A stretch of DNA of 64,000 nt from Luteibacter jiangsuensis (GCF_011742555.1 NZ_JAAQQR010000009.1:62001-126000), one strand, 5' to 3'. Shown: positions 16,490 through 25,754, counted from the first letter of the stretch. Notes: a model not told the origin generated them from the sequence alone. Numbers and translations are program-made.

Positions 16490-18124
16490 TTACCTCGCCA
16501 GATAGCGGTAGATTCCGATCGACTGCAACGCGGTCGGCTCTGCGTGGACCTCCGACATGGCAGCTTCCGGCCGCCAGACCATGTCCCCGAGATTCGAACC
16601 CAGAGCTACCCTGCCCGCTTCGGAAAAATCAAAAATGCTACCCGATACGAGGTATCGACCATCCTCGTCTATCTGAAGCCCCGACATGATGGCGAAGACC
16701 CCTTCAGGTTGCATTTCCGTCACGAGGCCTTCCGTGCCGAAGCTTCGATCAGGCGTTCCATCGGCGTTGAATCGCCTTAAGGTGAATGGGCCCTGGCTTC
16801 CGAATATGGTTCCCGACGATACGACCTTACCGTCCGTCTCTTGTATGGCCACGTTTTGCTCGGAGTTTGCCCTTCCCTCGTAGGGAAGGAGAAGAGGCTC
16901 TCCATTGTTGAAAGTCGTGTCGAATCCGGAACCATCCGACTTAACGCGCGCAATCACTCCGATCTGCGCGCCAGTCAACCCTACCGAACCGACTATGACG
17001 ATCTTTCCGTCATCCTGTACGGCGATCTTGTTTATCTGATTGCCATCGGGGTCGCTGGGCACCGCGAAGTAAAAATGCCCACCTACGCCGAAGCTGGGAT
17101 CCGGGTTGCCGCTCGAGTCATAGCGCGACAGCATGCCCCCGTTGCGGCCAGTGCCATTCAACAACAATTTGCCATCGGCGAGCACCGTGACTTTCCCAAG
17201 TGACGATCCGGGCGGAAACTCGTAGGACACGCCACCTGAACCGAATGCCTGGTCCAGGGAGCCGTCCGCGTGCAAGCGCAGCAGGCCGGTGTCGGACCGC
17301 ATGCTACCCGGGCCATAGCTTGAGTTGATGGCGGCAACGATCTTTCCATCCGGCTGCATCGCCATGCGCCTTGTCTGATCGAAAGGAGTCAGTGGGAGGT
17401 CGATTTCGACGACGCCACCTTTGCCGAAGGTGGAATCGAGGTCGCCATTCGGAAGAAGACGGGCATATATCAGCGTGCTGGTCTCGTCGGGCCGCTTCGC
17501 GTCGCCTCCCACGAGCAACCTGTCATCATCCAGTATCTGAAAATCGGTAAGGATCCACTCGCGATTCACGGCAAGGTCCGTCCGCTTTATGCCACCCTCG
17601 CCGAAAGCGACATCCAACCTGCCGTCAGGCAAGTGTCTTACCAGTGACACGTTGCCGAAGCCACCGCTTCCGACCGACAGGATCTTTCCATCGGAAAGCA
17701 GTTTCGATGACCCATTGAAGTGATCGTTGACGACCAGCCTGACGTGACCGCTGTCCCCGAACTTGAGGTCCGGGCTACCTGCATATTTTTGCGCTTCCAT
17801 CGGCACTCCCTCCATGAATTCAGGAGCAATCTGCTCCCGGGATGGACCGGCAGCATAGGCACATGCGTCAGAAGCAGTCCATCCATAAGGAGCGATGGCA
17901 TGGCAAGAACGCGGTGCGGAATCGGCATTCGCCGAAGAAGTCGTTGAAGTCTCGCGCAATGTGCGGTGGTTGCCCGGCTTGGCATCGTATGTGTCTTCCA
18001 TTGCGACGGCGCTCGCCGACACGACGCTCATGACACCACTCGCCACCAACATCGTAAGACGTTTACGCCGCACCCAGAGCCGCCGGCGCCCGTCTTCTCC
18101 ATCTGCACAGAATACATTTCTCAT
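16490..18124 (-). CDS. Secreted delta-60 repeat (beta-propeller-like) protein
   Basis: 544 aa. A long, basic N-terminus (WVRRKRLTML) leads into a hydrophobic segment MLVASGVMSVVSASAVA, so export through an extended signal peptide is likely. The body carries at least seven delta-60 units, each recognisable by xDxxFGxxG (KFGDSG, AFGEGG, TFGKGG, AFGSGG, SFGVGG, TFNNGE, SFGTEG) and by DGKI(L/V) turns. These repeats build beta-propeller-like shells in secreted proteins of unknown role. By eye the gene is clearly less GC-rich than its neighbours and uses more A/T-ending codons, suggesting recent acquisition or relaxed selection. ATG 18124 has GGGAGAG just upstream. Convergent with proS. Confidence 0.8.
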   Translation of the reverse strand: MRNVFCADGEDGRRRLWVRRKRLTMLVASGVMSVVSASAVAMEDTYDAKPGNHRTLRETSTTSSANADSAPRSCHAIAPYGWTASDACAYAAGPSREQIAPEFMEGVPMEAQKYAGSPDLKFGDSGHVRLVVNDHFNGSSKLLSDGKILSVGSGGFGNVSLVRHLPDGRLDVAFGEGGIKRTDLAVNREWILTDFQILDDDRLLVGGDAKRPDETSTLIYARLLPNGDLDSTFGKGGVVEIDLPLTPFDQTRRMAMQPDGKIVAAINSSYGPGSMRSDTGLLRLHADGSLDQAFGSGGVSYEFPPGSSLGKVTVLADGKLLLNGTGRNGGMLSRYDSSGNPDPSFGVGGHFYFAVPSDPDGNQINKIAVQDDGKIVIVGSVGLTGAQIGVIARVKSDGSGFDTTFNNGEPLLLPYEGRANSEQNVAIQETDGKVVSSGTIFGSQGPFTLRRFNADGTPDRSFGTEGLVTEMQPEGVFAIMSGLQIDEDGRYLVSGSIFDFSEAGRVALGSNLGDMVWRPEAAMSEVHAEPTALQSIGIYRYLAR

Positions 18125-18535
18125 GACTCTCCCTTCATGTGTTTATAAGCAGCTCGACGTCGTCGCGAGATCGACGACCTGTAGCACCGACTCAGTCATA
18201 TCTGACGCATAGCGTCTAAATGTGCTGACGGCCGCTTAAGGAGAATGTCACGCCGGCAGACGCTCAATCCACGCGAAAAATCTGAAAATTCGTAAAATTT
18301 CTGAACCGCTCATGCGCCCGTCGAGACGCATTGCAATAGGTTCCGGAGTTAATCTCTGAAGGCACCATCTAATATAAACGTAGGCGATAGCCGAGGCTGG
18401 CCCCTTTTGCTGACACTTGCGTATTTCAGGCTGACATAACGGGATCTATTAGGCACAATCTCCACTCGCTCATAAGCAGCGAGTCATGGGTCGATGCGGC
18501 CCTGTTCATTACTACCGAAATACGCGGAGTGGCCA
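18125..18535. other. 411-bp AT-rich spacer between divergent delta-60 gene and hns
   Basis: No gene is supported here. The spacer must hold promoters for both neighbours; TATAAA near 18374 and CATAAC near 18435 are possible -10 elements, but none has a clear -35. Short inverted repeats occur at 18159-18178 (GTCGTCG / CGACGAC) and at about 18466-18484 (CTCGCT / AGCGAG). Its AT-richness is the type of DNA that H-NS-like proteins bind, which could autoregulate the adjacent gene. Confidence 0.5.
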
Positions 18536-18868
18536 ATGGCAGTCGATATCAAGAACCTCAACCAGAATCAGCTGAACGAGTTGATCGCCAAGGCGCAGGC
18601 CCGGCAGAACGAACTGCGCAAGGAGAAAGTCTCCAAGGTTCGCGAAAAAATCAACGCGCTGCTCAAGGCGGAGGGCGTCACCCTCGACGATGTATTCGGT
18701 AACCGCGCACCGAAAGCACGCCGCGCCGGAGCCACCGGCACCGCGCTTGCCGCCAAATACCGCAATCCCGCCAATCCCGAGCAGACCTGGTCCGGCCGCG
18801 GCAAGCGCCCGAACTGGTTCAACGATGCATTGAAGGCCGGCAAGAAGGAAAAGGACCTGCTGGCCTGA
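18536..18868 (+). CDS. H-NS family nucleoid-associated protein
   Basis: 110 aa. The N-terminal half is a charged coiled-coil oligomerisation region (LNELIAKAQARQNELRKEKVSKVREKINALL). The C-terminus carries the H-NS DNA-binding signature, here YRNPANPEQTWSGRGKRPNWFNDAL (consensus TWxGxGRxPxW). Such proteins silence AT-rich, often foreign, DNA by binding the minor groove. Start chosen at the ATG preceded by GGAGT at a seven-base distance. The gene borders the lower-GC delta-60 region and is followed within ten bases by a REPIN. Xanthomonads usually have more than one paralogue (XrvA/Bv3F type). Confidence 0.9.
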   Translation: MAVDIKNLNQNQLNELIAKAQARQNELRKEKVSKVREKINALLKAEGVTLDDVFGNRAPKARRAGATGTALAAKYRNPANPEQTWSGRGKRPNWFNDALKAGKKEKDLLA

Positions 18869-18875
18869 CTTTTCT

Positions 18876-18955
18876 GTGGGAGCCGCTTCAGCGGCGATAG
18901 GTACGCGCGGCAAGCTTGCCCGCTGCCGCGGGATCGCCGCTGAAGCGGCTCCCAC
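18876..18955. repeat. REPIN, family B (GTGGGAGCCGCTTCAGCGGC type)
   Basis: Inverted REP pair: GTGGGAGCCGCTTCAGCGGC at 18876-18895 and its exact complement at 18936-18955, with a 40-base middle that contains GCGGGCAAGCTTGCCCGC-like dyads. It separates the convergent ends of hns and thrE and nearly touches the thrE stop. Almost the same element occurs at 57506-57586. Confidence 0.85.
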
Positions 18956-18957
18956 AA

Positions 18958-20241
18958 TTAAAGAGAGCGTCGCGGAGCCACGATGAGGTCGCCGAACAGC
19001 AGGCCCGCCACGAGCGACACGAGCAGTGTGATGCCCAGCAGACCGGTGTCCATGCCGAGCGATGCGTCGCGGTCGAGCAGGTAGGACACGCTGCGGAAAC
19101 TCACCGAACCAGGTACCAGCAGGATGATGCCCGGCTCGCGCACTACGGCCCCGGGCATGTGTGCGTAACGCGCATAGACATTGCTCAGCGAGCTCAACAG
19201 CAGCCCGCCAACGAACACGCCGAACGGCGCGCCCGGCAGGGAACCCGAAATGCTGCCGCCCCACGCGGTGGCGAGGTAACCCAGCACGACCGACGCCATC
19301 ACCACCGGCCATGTGCGTGGAGCCGCGCGAAACAGGATGGCGAACGAAAACGCGCCGAGGATCAACGACGGCCAGTCGGCCCACGACGGCAACGGCGGCA
19401 GCGCGTAGTTGCGCGCCACCACCCCGAGGGCCTCGCAAAGCTGGCTTGCCGCCACGGTACCGAACGTGAGCTTGAGCAACGTGGCGATGGCGCCACCCAT
19501 GCGGGCCACGCCCGAGACGAGGTGCTGGCTGGAAATCTCGCGCACCGCGGTGGTAAGCGCCATACCCGGCAGGAGCACGATGAGGCTGCCGAGGATCACC
19601 GACTTCAACGCCAACGGCACGATGTACGCACTGACCACGGTGGCGATGGCGGTCGCCACCATGGCACTGATGGCCTCGCTTGCGGCGGACAGCTGCGGGC
19701 GGCTGGCGGATGCCACCGTGATGAGACCGATGACGACACCGATGACGCCGGCGGTAACGAGGTCGGGCCATGCGCTGTGCAGCAGCAGCGCGACCACACT
19801 CGCCGCGCAGAGCCCATAGCTTGCGATGACGCCCAGCTGTGCGCGGAACGTATCCGGCGCACCGAGCTTGCGGAGGAGGTGGAAACCTTCGCGGAGTTCC
19901 ATCTGGCCGTCGATGACGGCATCGGCGATGCGGTCGGCTTCGCAAAGGCGTGCGAGGTTCACGTCGCCCGGGGGCAGGCGCATCACCTGCGTGACCTGCG
20001 CCACGCTCTCTTCGCCCTGCCCCAGATCGGCGAAGGACACAATGATGGCCGTGGGGCTCGACCATACGTCCGCGGACAGGCCGAGCCGTTGCGCCGAACG
20101 CCCGATCGCGGTTTCCAGACGAGGTGCCGTGGTGCCGTACTGGTGCAACCGACGCGCAAGCTCGGTGAGGAACGCGATACGGGTGTTGATCGCCGTGGTG
20201 GCGAAACTCACCGGTACCGTCAGCGGCGCGGGTTCAGCCAA
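18958..20241 (-). CDS. Threonine/serine exporter family protein (fused ThrE-type)
   Basis: 427 aa. The first ~115 residues form a soluble region resembling the ThrE N-terminal domain (FLTELARRLHQYGTTAPRLETAIGRSAQRLGL). About ten membrane helices follow, organised as two ThrE domains (ThrE and ThrE_2/DUF3815-like) in one chain. Family members export threonine or serine from the cytoplasm. The only workable start is a TTG overlapping the last eight bases of nfeD, so translation is coupled to the nfeD-qmcA pair, an unusual neighbourhood for an amino-acid exporter. The stop is two bases from a REPIN. Confidence 0.85.
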   Translation of the reverse strand: MAEPAPLTVPVSFATTAINTRIAFLTELARRLHQYGTTAPRLETAIGRSAQRLGLSADVWSSPTAIIVSFADLGQGEESVAQVTQVMRLPPGDVNLARLCEADRIADAVIDGQMELREGFHLLRKLGAPDTFRAQLGVIASYGLCAASVVALLLHSAWPDLVTAGVIGVVIGLITVASASRPQLSAASEAISAMVATAIATVVSAYIVPLALKSVILGSLIVLLPGMALTTAVREISSQHLVSGVARMGGAIATLLKLTFGTVAASQLCEALGVVARNYALPPLPSWADWPSLILGAFSFAILFRAAPRTWPVVMASVVLGYLATAWGGSISGSLPGAPFGVFVGGLLLSSLSNVYARYAHMPGAVVREPGIILLVPGSVSFRSVSYLLDRDASLGMDTGLLGITLLVSLVAGLLFGDLIVAPRRSL

Positions 20242-20686
20242 TGTCCGCCGCCTTCACGCGGAGCGTGGTGCCGTCGATGCCCACGACCTCCACGGTGGCG
20301 CCGAGCGGAAGGTCCGGGCCGGTGACGAGCCAGGTGCCGTCGCCGACCTTCGCCTTGCCGCGGCCGTTCTGGATGGCTTCGCACAGCACGTAGCGCTGGC
20401 CGATCAGTTGCTCGCCGCGGCGGTTGAGACGCTCGTTGCCGGGCGGTACGCGGTCGAGCCGCGGCCGCACCAGTTTCCAGTAGGCAAAGCAGGAGACGAA
20501 GGCAAAGGCGGCAAAGACGATCGCCTGCGCCAGCGAGCCCATCTCGGGCACGATGAGGAGCACGACACCCATGGCGGCGGCCGCGATGCCGATCCACAAC
20601 ATGAAGTAGCCGGGCAGGATCACTTCGCCGCCGATAAGCAGTAGCGCGACGATCCACCAGAGGTAGTGAGTGGCCACCTGCTCCAT
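20234..20686 (-). CDS. nfeD: NfeD family membrane protein
   Basis: 150 aa, short (NfeD1b-type) form: a few membrane helices (YLWWIVALLLIGGEVIL, FMLWIGIAAAAMGVVLLIV, IVFAAFAFVSCFAYWKL) followed by a C-terminal OB-fold domain (GQRYVLCEAIQNGRGKAKVGDGTWLVTGPDLPLGATVEVVGIDGTTLRV). NfeD proteins partner SPFH/stomatin proteins and are thought to organise membrane microdomains or membrane protein quality control. It begins one base after the stomatin gene ends, and its end overlaps the exporter gene. Confidence 0.93.
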   Translation of the reverse strand: MEQVATHYLWWIVALLLIGGEVILPGYFMLWIGIAAAAMGVVLLIVPEMGSLAQAIVFAAFAFVSCFAYWKLVRPRLDRVPPGNERLNRRGEQLIGQRYVLCEAIQNGRGKAKVGDGTWLVTGPDLPLGATVEVVGIDGTTLRVKAADIG

Positions 20687-20687
20687 G

Positions 20688-21650
20688 TCAGCGCGGGAGC
20701 GGCGGCGTGCGGGAGGGCGCCGCATCGGGCGACGGCCGCTGCTGGGCGGCGAACGAATCCTTCGCGAGTTCGGCGATGCCGGCGAGCGAGCCGAGGATGC
20801 CGGATGCCTCCATGGGCAACAGCAGGGTTTTCTGGTTCGGCGACTTCGCCATTTCCTTCAGCGCCTCCACATAGTTGTTGGCGACGAAGTAGTTCAGCGC
20901 ATTGACGTCGCCACCCGCGATGGCCTGCGACACCATGGTGGTGGCCTTGGCTTCGGCTTCAGCGAGGCGCTCGCGTGCTTCCGCCTCGCGGAATGCGGCT
21001 TCCTTCTTGCCCTCGGCCTCGAGGATGGCGGACTGTTTCTCGCCGTCGGCCTTGAGGATGGCCGCCTGGCGGAAGCCCTCGGCGTCCAGGATGTTCGCGC
21101 GTTTTTCGCGCTCGGCTTTCATCTGGCGGGCCATGGCATCGACGAGGTCGCGCGGCGGCGAGATGTCCTTGATTTCGATGCGGGTGACCTTGACGCCCCA
21201 GGGATGCGTGGCTTCGTCCACCACGCCCAGCAGCTTCGCGTTGATGGCGTCGCGCTGGCTGAGGCTTTCGTCGAGGTCCATTGAGCCGAGGACCGTGCGG
21301 ATGTTCGTCATGATGAGCGCGAGCGCCGCAGCCTCGAGGTTCGCGACCTCATAGGCGGCCTTGGCGGCGTCGAGCACCTGGTAGAACACTACACCGTCGA
21401 CGCGGACCACCGCGTTGTCCTTGGTGATGACGTCCTGCGAGGGGACGTCGAGCACCTGCTCCATCATGTTCATCTTGCGGCCGATCGCATAAACGAACGG
21501 AATGAGGAAGTGCAGCCCGGGCGTGAGCGTGCCCGTGTACTTGCCGAACATCTCGACTGTCCATTCGTAACCTTGCGGCACGATGCGGATGAGCTTGGCG
21601 AGTACGATGACGGCGACGACGACCACCACCAGTGCAACGATGCTTCCCAT
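20688..21650 (-). CDS. qmcA: SPFH/stomatin-like protein (QmcA family)
   Basis: 320 aa. One N-terminal membrane anchor ([18 protein letters not shown]), an SPFH domain ([31 protein letters not shown], then [11 protein letters not shown] and [18 protein letters not shown]), and a C-terminal Ala/Glu/Lys-rich coiled coil (about 185-260) that drives large oligomers. Family members form ring or cage assemblies at the inner membrane and work with NfeD. Length and order match E. coli QmcA (YbbK) with YbbJ. The C-terminal tail is Pro-rich. Confidence 0.93.
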   Translation of the reverse strand: MGSIVALVVVVVAVIVLAKLIRIVPQGYEWTVEMFGKYTGTLTPGLHFLIPFVYAIGRKMNMMEQVLDVPSQDVITKDNAVVRVDGVVFYQVLDAAKAAYEVANLEAAALALIMTNIRTVLGSMDLDESLSQRDAINAKLLGVVDEATHPWGVKVTRIEIKDISPPRDLVDAMARQMKAEREKRANILDAEGFRQAAILKADGEKQSAILEAEGKKEAAFREAEARERLAEAEAKATTMVSQAIAGGDVNALNYFVANNYVEALKEMAKSPNQKTLLLPMEASGILGSLAGIAELAKDSFAAQQRPSPDAAPSRTPPLPR

Positions 21651-21701
21651 GGCCTGGTTTCCCTCTCCCGGTGTTGTTCCCCGGAGTATAGGCGATGGAG
21701 C

Positions 21702-23093
21702 TCAGGCCGAAACGACGGGGAGGACCAGGGTCACGCGCAGGCCGCCGCCATCGCGGTTGGACAGCGCGATGCGCCCTCCGTGCGCTTCCGAAATTTCGCG
21801 CGCCAGGGCCAGTCCCAGACCCGTACCCGATCGTTTGGTGGAGTAGAAAGGCAGCAGCGCCTGCGCCAGCACGGTTTCGCTCATGCCGGGGCCGCGGTCG
21901 GCCACCTCGATCAGCATGTCGCGGCCCACGTGGTGCACGGCGAGGGTCACTTCCTCCGGATCGCCACCGGCCTCGTGCGCGTTCTTGATCAGGTTGATCA
22001 GCACCTGCTCCACCTGGGTGGGGTCGAACCACCCTTGCTGTTCCGGCAGCGGTGCCGCGAGACGGAACGTGGCATGCAATGCCAGGGCATCGAGGAACGA
22101 CGCCCAGACCACCGCCCGGGACTGCGGGGCCGGCAGCTTGGCGAAGCTGGCATAGCCGGCGATGAAACTGTGCAGGTGCTTCGCCCGGTCGCCGATCGAG
22201 GCGAACACGCCCGGCAGGCGCTCGAGGTCGCCTCGCCGCGCCAGTTCCGCGCCGGAATGGGAAAGGGACGAGATGGGCGCCAGCGAATTGTTCAGTTCGT
22301 GGCTGATCACGCGAATGACGCGCTTCCAGGTATGCACTTCCTGGCGCGAGAGTTCGCGCGTCATGCGCCGGTACAACTGCAGGCGGTGCGGCTTGCCCTG
22401 GAGCCGGAAACCCCGCTGGGAGAGGTGGAAGGTTTCCTCGCTGCCTTCCATTTCCACCGAGAACAAGGCGTCTTCCCCGCTCTTCGCGGCCTCGCGCAGG
22501 CTCTCCGGCATCTCACCGAGCACCTCGTCGAAGTCCAGCCCCGCGAGCGTGCGGCCCTCGTTGAACAGGTGGCGCGCGGCGATGTTGGCGTAGGTGACCT
22601 TGCCGGCGCGATCGGTGAGGACCAGCGCCACGGGCGTGTTCTGCACCACGGTGTCCAGCAGCAGTTCGCGCTGGGCGATGTGCTGCCGCTGATCGCGCAG
22701 GGTCTGGCCAAGGGCGTTGTGCATGCGGATCAGGTCGCCCAGTTCGTCCCGCCGCGTGGTGCCGATGGACATGCTGAAGTCGCCGTCGCGGTAGCTGGCC
22801 ACCGCGCTCTCCAGAGCCCGCATCAGCCGTCGCAGCGGCTCCACCAGCGCGTGCGCCACCCAGGCCGACAGGGGCAGCAGCACGATGAGGCAGATCACCA
22901 TGGCGGTGCCGACGTCGAAGGTCTCCAGCGGCGGGGCCGGCGGAAGTTTCCCGGCCTTGTCCGGCACGGTGCGTATCCAGACGAGCAGCTGCGGGAACGG
23001 CCAGATCGACACGCCGGCGAATACCAGGGCGCCGACGATGGCGGAACAGGCGACGACCAGGGTCATCCGTCCTTCGAGCGAGAGGGTCTTCAT
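21702..23093 (-). CDS. NtrY-like sensor histidine kinase
   Basis: 463 aa. Two membrane helices (about 12-30 and 62-84) flank a short periplasmic loop rich in Pro. Then follow a HAMP-like segment, a PAS domain (about 140-240, LLLDTVVQNTPVALVLTDRAGKVTYAN), and a phosphorylation box of the NtrY type, VISHELNNSLAPISSL with His265. The ATPase domain is complete: LINLIKNAHEAGG, DRGPGM and GTGLGLALAREI. It lies 13 bases after the sigma-54 activator gene and is almost surely its partner. Together they lie directly behind the ABC exporter genes, which start from a -24/-12 promoter, suggesting that the pair senses a cue handled by the exporter. Confidence 0.9.
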   Translation of the reverse strand: MKTLSLEGRMTLVVACSAIVGALVFAGVSIWPFPQLLVWIRTVPDKAGKLPPAPPLETFDVGTAMVICLIVLLPLSAWVAHALVEPLRRLMRALESAVASYRDGDFSMSIGTTRRDELGDLIRMHNALGQTLRDQRQHIAQRELLLDTVVQNTPVALVLTDRAGKVTYANIAARHLFNEGRTLAGLDFDEVLGEMPESLREAAKSGEDALFSVEMEGSEETFHLSQRGFRLQGKPHRLQLYRRMTRELSRQEVHTWKRVIRVISHELNNSLAPISSLSHSGAELARRGDLERLPGVFASIGDRAKHLHSFIAGYASFAKLPAPQSRAVVWASFLDALALHATFRLAAPLPEQQGWFDPTQVEQVLINLIKNAHEAGGDPEEVTLAVHHVGRDMLIEVADRGPGMSETVLAQALLPFYSTKRSGTGLGLALAREISEAHGGRIALSNRDGGGLRVTLVLPVVSA

Positions 23094-23106
23094 GGCAGCG
23101 AACGTA

Positions 23107-24441
23107 TCAGACCGCCAGGCCGTAGCGCTCCATGCGCCTGTAAAGCGCCTGCCGTGACAGCCCCAGGGTGCTGGCCGCCCGGCTCACCACGCCACCTGCG
23201 GAAGCGAGGGCGGCTTCGACCGATTCGCGGCTGGGTTCGTCGAGGTTCCTGGCCACATGCGCCGCGGGAGGCGGCAGGGCGAGGTGTGCCGGTTCGATGC
23301 GTCCGTCGGCGGCGAGCAAAGCGGCACGCGCGATGGCGTTCTTCAGTTCGCGCACGTTGCCCGGCCACGAATGGGCCAGCAAGGCCTCGCGCGCGTCCTC
23401 GGAAAGCATGGCCTTCCCGTCGAGGAAGAATTCGGCCAACGGCAGGATGTCGTCCGTGCGCTCCGAGAGCGGCGGCAGGTTCACGTCGATCACGTTGAGG
23501 CGGTAATAGAGGTCTTCGCGGAAGGTGCCTGCGGCGATCATCGCCTTGAGATCGGCATTGGTGGCACTGACGACGCGCACCTTGGCCTGGCGTGTGCGGC
23601 CCGACCCGAGGCGTTCGAACTGGCCCGTTTCCAGCACGCGCAGCAGCTTCATCTGGCCCGGCAGGGGCAGGTTGCCGATCTCGTCCAGGAACAGCGTGCC
23701 CCCATCGGCCATTTCGAAGCGGCCTTCCCGCGCCTTGTTGGCTCCGGTATAGGCGCCGGCCTCGGCACCGAACAGTTCCGCTTCGATCAGTTCGCCCGGC
23801 AAGGCACCGCAATTCACCGCCACAAAGGGACCGCGCCGAACGGCGGAGTTCGCGTGCACGATGGCGGCGATGCGCTCCTTGCCGGCTCCGTTCGGCCCCG
23901 TGATGAGCACGGGCACATCCGAACGCGCCACCTGGCAGGCCAGTTCGATCGTGCGGCTCATGGCTTCGGAGGCGAACACCAGGCCGTCGAGGTCGTAGCG
24001 ACTTTCCAGCGCCTCCTTGCGGCGGCGGCGTTCCACGCGGGCGCGAGTCACCTCGCGGGTGGATTCCGAGAGTTCGAGCAGGTTTTCCACCGTCGCCAGC
24101 AGCTTGGTGTCGTCCCACGGTTTGGCCAGGTAATCGGCCGCCCCGGCCTTCACCAGTTCCACGGCCGCCTCGAGGTGCGTCCACGCGGTGAGGAGGATCA
24201 CGGGAAGGTCGGAATACCGCGCGCGGATCGCCTTGAACAGGGCCGCGCCCTCCTCCCCGGAGGTGGTGTCGGCGGTGAAGTTCATATCCTGGATGACGAC
24301 ATCCACCCGCTCCCGGGCCAACGTCGCCAGGCCATCCTCCGGCGTGAGCGCCACCAGCGGGTGGATGTCGCGCAGGCTCAGGGCGAGCGAAAGGGCTTCG
24401 CCCACGGCGGGGTTGTCGTCGATGATCAGTACGCAGCGCAT
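23107..24441 (-). CDS. Sigma-54-dependent response regulator (NtrC family)
   Basis: 444 aa from the ATG at 24441 (an ATG at 24456 adds five residues; neither has a strong ribosome site). The receiver has Asp8-Asp9, phospho-acceptor Asp52 and Lys107. The AAA+ domain has Walker A GPNGAGKE (182-189), the sigma-54 contact loop GAYTGA (229-234; Phe to Tyr, a tolerated variant), Walker B TLFLDEIGNL and the arginine-finger region FREDLYYRLNV. A Fis-type helix-turn-helix ends the protein (VVSRAASTLGLSRQALYRRMERYG). It therefore activates RNA polymerase-sigma-54. The only strong -24/-12 promoter I found in the window is at the head of the adjacent ABC operon. Confidence 0.93.
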   Translation of the reverse strand: MRCVLIIDDNPAVGEALSLALSLRDIHPLVALTPEDGLATLARERVDVVIQDMNFTADTTSGEEGAALFKAIRARYSDLPVILLTAWTHLEAAVELVKAGAADYLAKPWDDTKLLATVENLLELSESTREVTRARVERRRRKEALESRYDLDGLVFASEAMSRTIELACQVARSDVPVLITGPNGAGKERIAAIVHANSAVRRGPFVAVNCGALPGELIEAELFGAEAGAYTGANKAREGRFEMADGGTLFLDEIGNLPLPGQMKLLRVLETGQFERLGSGRTRQAKVRVVSATNADLKAMIAAGTFREDLYYRLNVIDVNLPPLSERTDDILPLAEFFLDGKAMLSEDAREALLAHSWPGNVRELKNAIARAALLAADGRIEPAHLALPPPAAHVARNLDEPSRESVEAALASAGGVVSRAASTLGLSRQALYRRMERYGLAV

Positions 24442-24535
24442 CTGGTTTCTTCGCATGCAGCCATGGATGCCTCCCCCGGCGAAAAGGTTGCTATCCCGCC
24501 GGCACCTCGTCCCATTCTAGGGACACTTCGATAAT

Positions 24536-25753
24536 TTATCCGCGCGTGGCTACGACAGGCGGCACCGAGGCCGCCCGCAGGGCGGGGGCCAGCACAGCCG
24601 CCTGCCCCAGTGTCCAAAGCACGATCGCCCCCACCGGCAGGTAGGTCCAGGGCAGCCGGGGCAATTCGTACTGGCGCATCAGCAGCAAGTTGATCCCGTA
24701 GGCCAGTGCCATGCCCAGGACGATACCCATGCTGGCCAGCAGGAAATTCTCGGTCTGGAAGTAACGCAGGATGGCCGTCCGGCTCGCCCCGAGGGCCCGG
24801 CGCACGCCGATCTGGCGACGGCGCTGGGCGACCCAGAAGCTCGCCAATCCCACGATGCCCAACGCGGTCACCACCAGCAGGGCCACCGACACCGCCGCGA
24901 GCAGCACCGTCATCGCGCGGTCGGTGGCGAAGTAACGGCCGCGGATGTCCGAATACAGGCGTGCCTCCACGACCACGCGCCGGGGCTCCGCCCTTTTCAG
25001 TGCGGCAACGGCATCCTTGAGCACACGAGCCGCCTCGCCGTGCCGTGCGCGCACAAAATAACCGCCGCCGTAGGCCGGCACCATCCGCCACGGCATCACC
25101 AGCGTGTTGTTCGCGTCCTCGCGCGCACCGACCCGTGCGGCCGGCAGCCGCTCCAGGACGCCCACGACCCGCGCCGGTTCCCCTCCGACGAACACTTCCC
25201 TGCCTATCGCCGACTCGCCCGGGAACAGCCGGTTCGCCAGGTCGCTGGTGACCATCGCCACATGACTGCTCGTCGCCTTCCCGGCCACGAGGTCGTCCAC
25301 CCACGAGTACTCCTGCGGACGGAACACCCGCCCCGCCACGAGACGGGTGCCCAGGGTTTCCACGAGCGATTCGCCGTAGAACATCGCCACCGTCGCGCTG
25401 GGCGACTGCTGCGACCTGTCCAGCTTCAGCCCCGAGTTCCACGCGTTGCCGCCGAACGGCAATGAATTGCCCACGGTGACCGCCTGCACGCCCGGAATGG
25501 CGCGCAGGGTCGCCAGGTCCGTTTCCACCCTGGCATGCAGGTCGCGGCGCGGTCCAATGTCCGAGACGGTGATCCGCATCAGATCGCCCTCGGCGATGCC
25601 GCTGGGCGTCAGCATCCAGCTCACGCGGTCGCCGATCAGGAAGATGGCGTTGCAGACGATGGCGCACGTCAGCGCGATCTGGAGGACCAGCAACGTGGCG
25701 GTGAGCCGATGCCTGCGCAGCGTCGACACGATGGGACGAACGTCTGTCAGCAT
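24536..25753 (-). CDS. FtsX/MacB-type ABC permease, pair member B2
   Basis: 405 aa. A MacB-like permease: an N-terminal membrane helix (LTATLLVLQIALTCAIVCNAIFL), a periplasmic domain (about 45-270), and three C-terminal helices with the FtsX coupling motif WVAQRRRQIGVRRALGASRTAILRYFQTENF, ending in the typical APALRAASVPPVVATRG. It is closely related by eye to the permease at 27082-28296 (same length, same motif order), so the two are paralogues from a duplication. It is the last permease of the operon; the regulator gene follows after about 95 bases. Confidence 0.88.
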   Translation of the reverse strand: MLTDVRPIVSTLRRHRLTATLLVLQIALTCAIVCNAIFLIGDRVSWMLTPSGIAEGDLMRITVSDIGPRRDLHARVETDLATLRAIPGVQAVTVGNSLPFGGNAWNSGLKLDRSQQSPSATVAMFYGESLVETLGTRLVAGRVFRPQEYSWVDDLVAGKATSSHVAMVTSDLANRLFPGESAIGREVFVGGEPARVVGVLERLPAARVGAREDANNTLVMPWRMVPAYGGGYFVRARHGEAARVLKDAVAALKRAEPRRVVVEARLYSDIRGRYFATDRAMTVLLAAVSVALLVVTALGIVGLASFWVAQRRRQIGVRRALGASRTAILRYFQTENFLLASMGIVLGMALAYGINLLLMRQYELPRLPWTYLPVGAIVLWTLGQAAVLAPALRAASVPPVVATRG

Positions 25754-25754
25754 G

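Noticed and set aside
16592-16610. tRNA T-arm-like GGGTTCGAATC on the minus strand
   Set aside because: It lies within the delta-60 gene, and no D-arm, anticodon arm or acceptor stem can be built around it.
24426-25667. A 413-codon minus-strand frame overlapping permease B2
   Set aside because: It is out of frame with the clear FtsX-type protein and has no recognisable domain.
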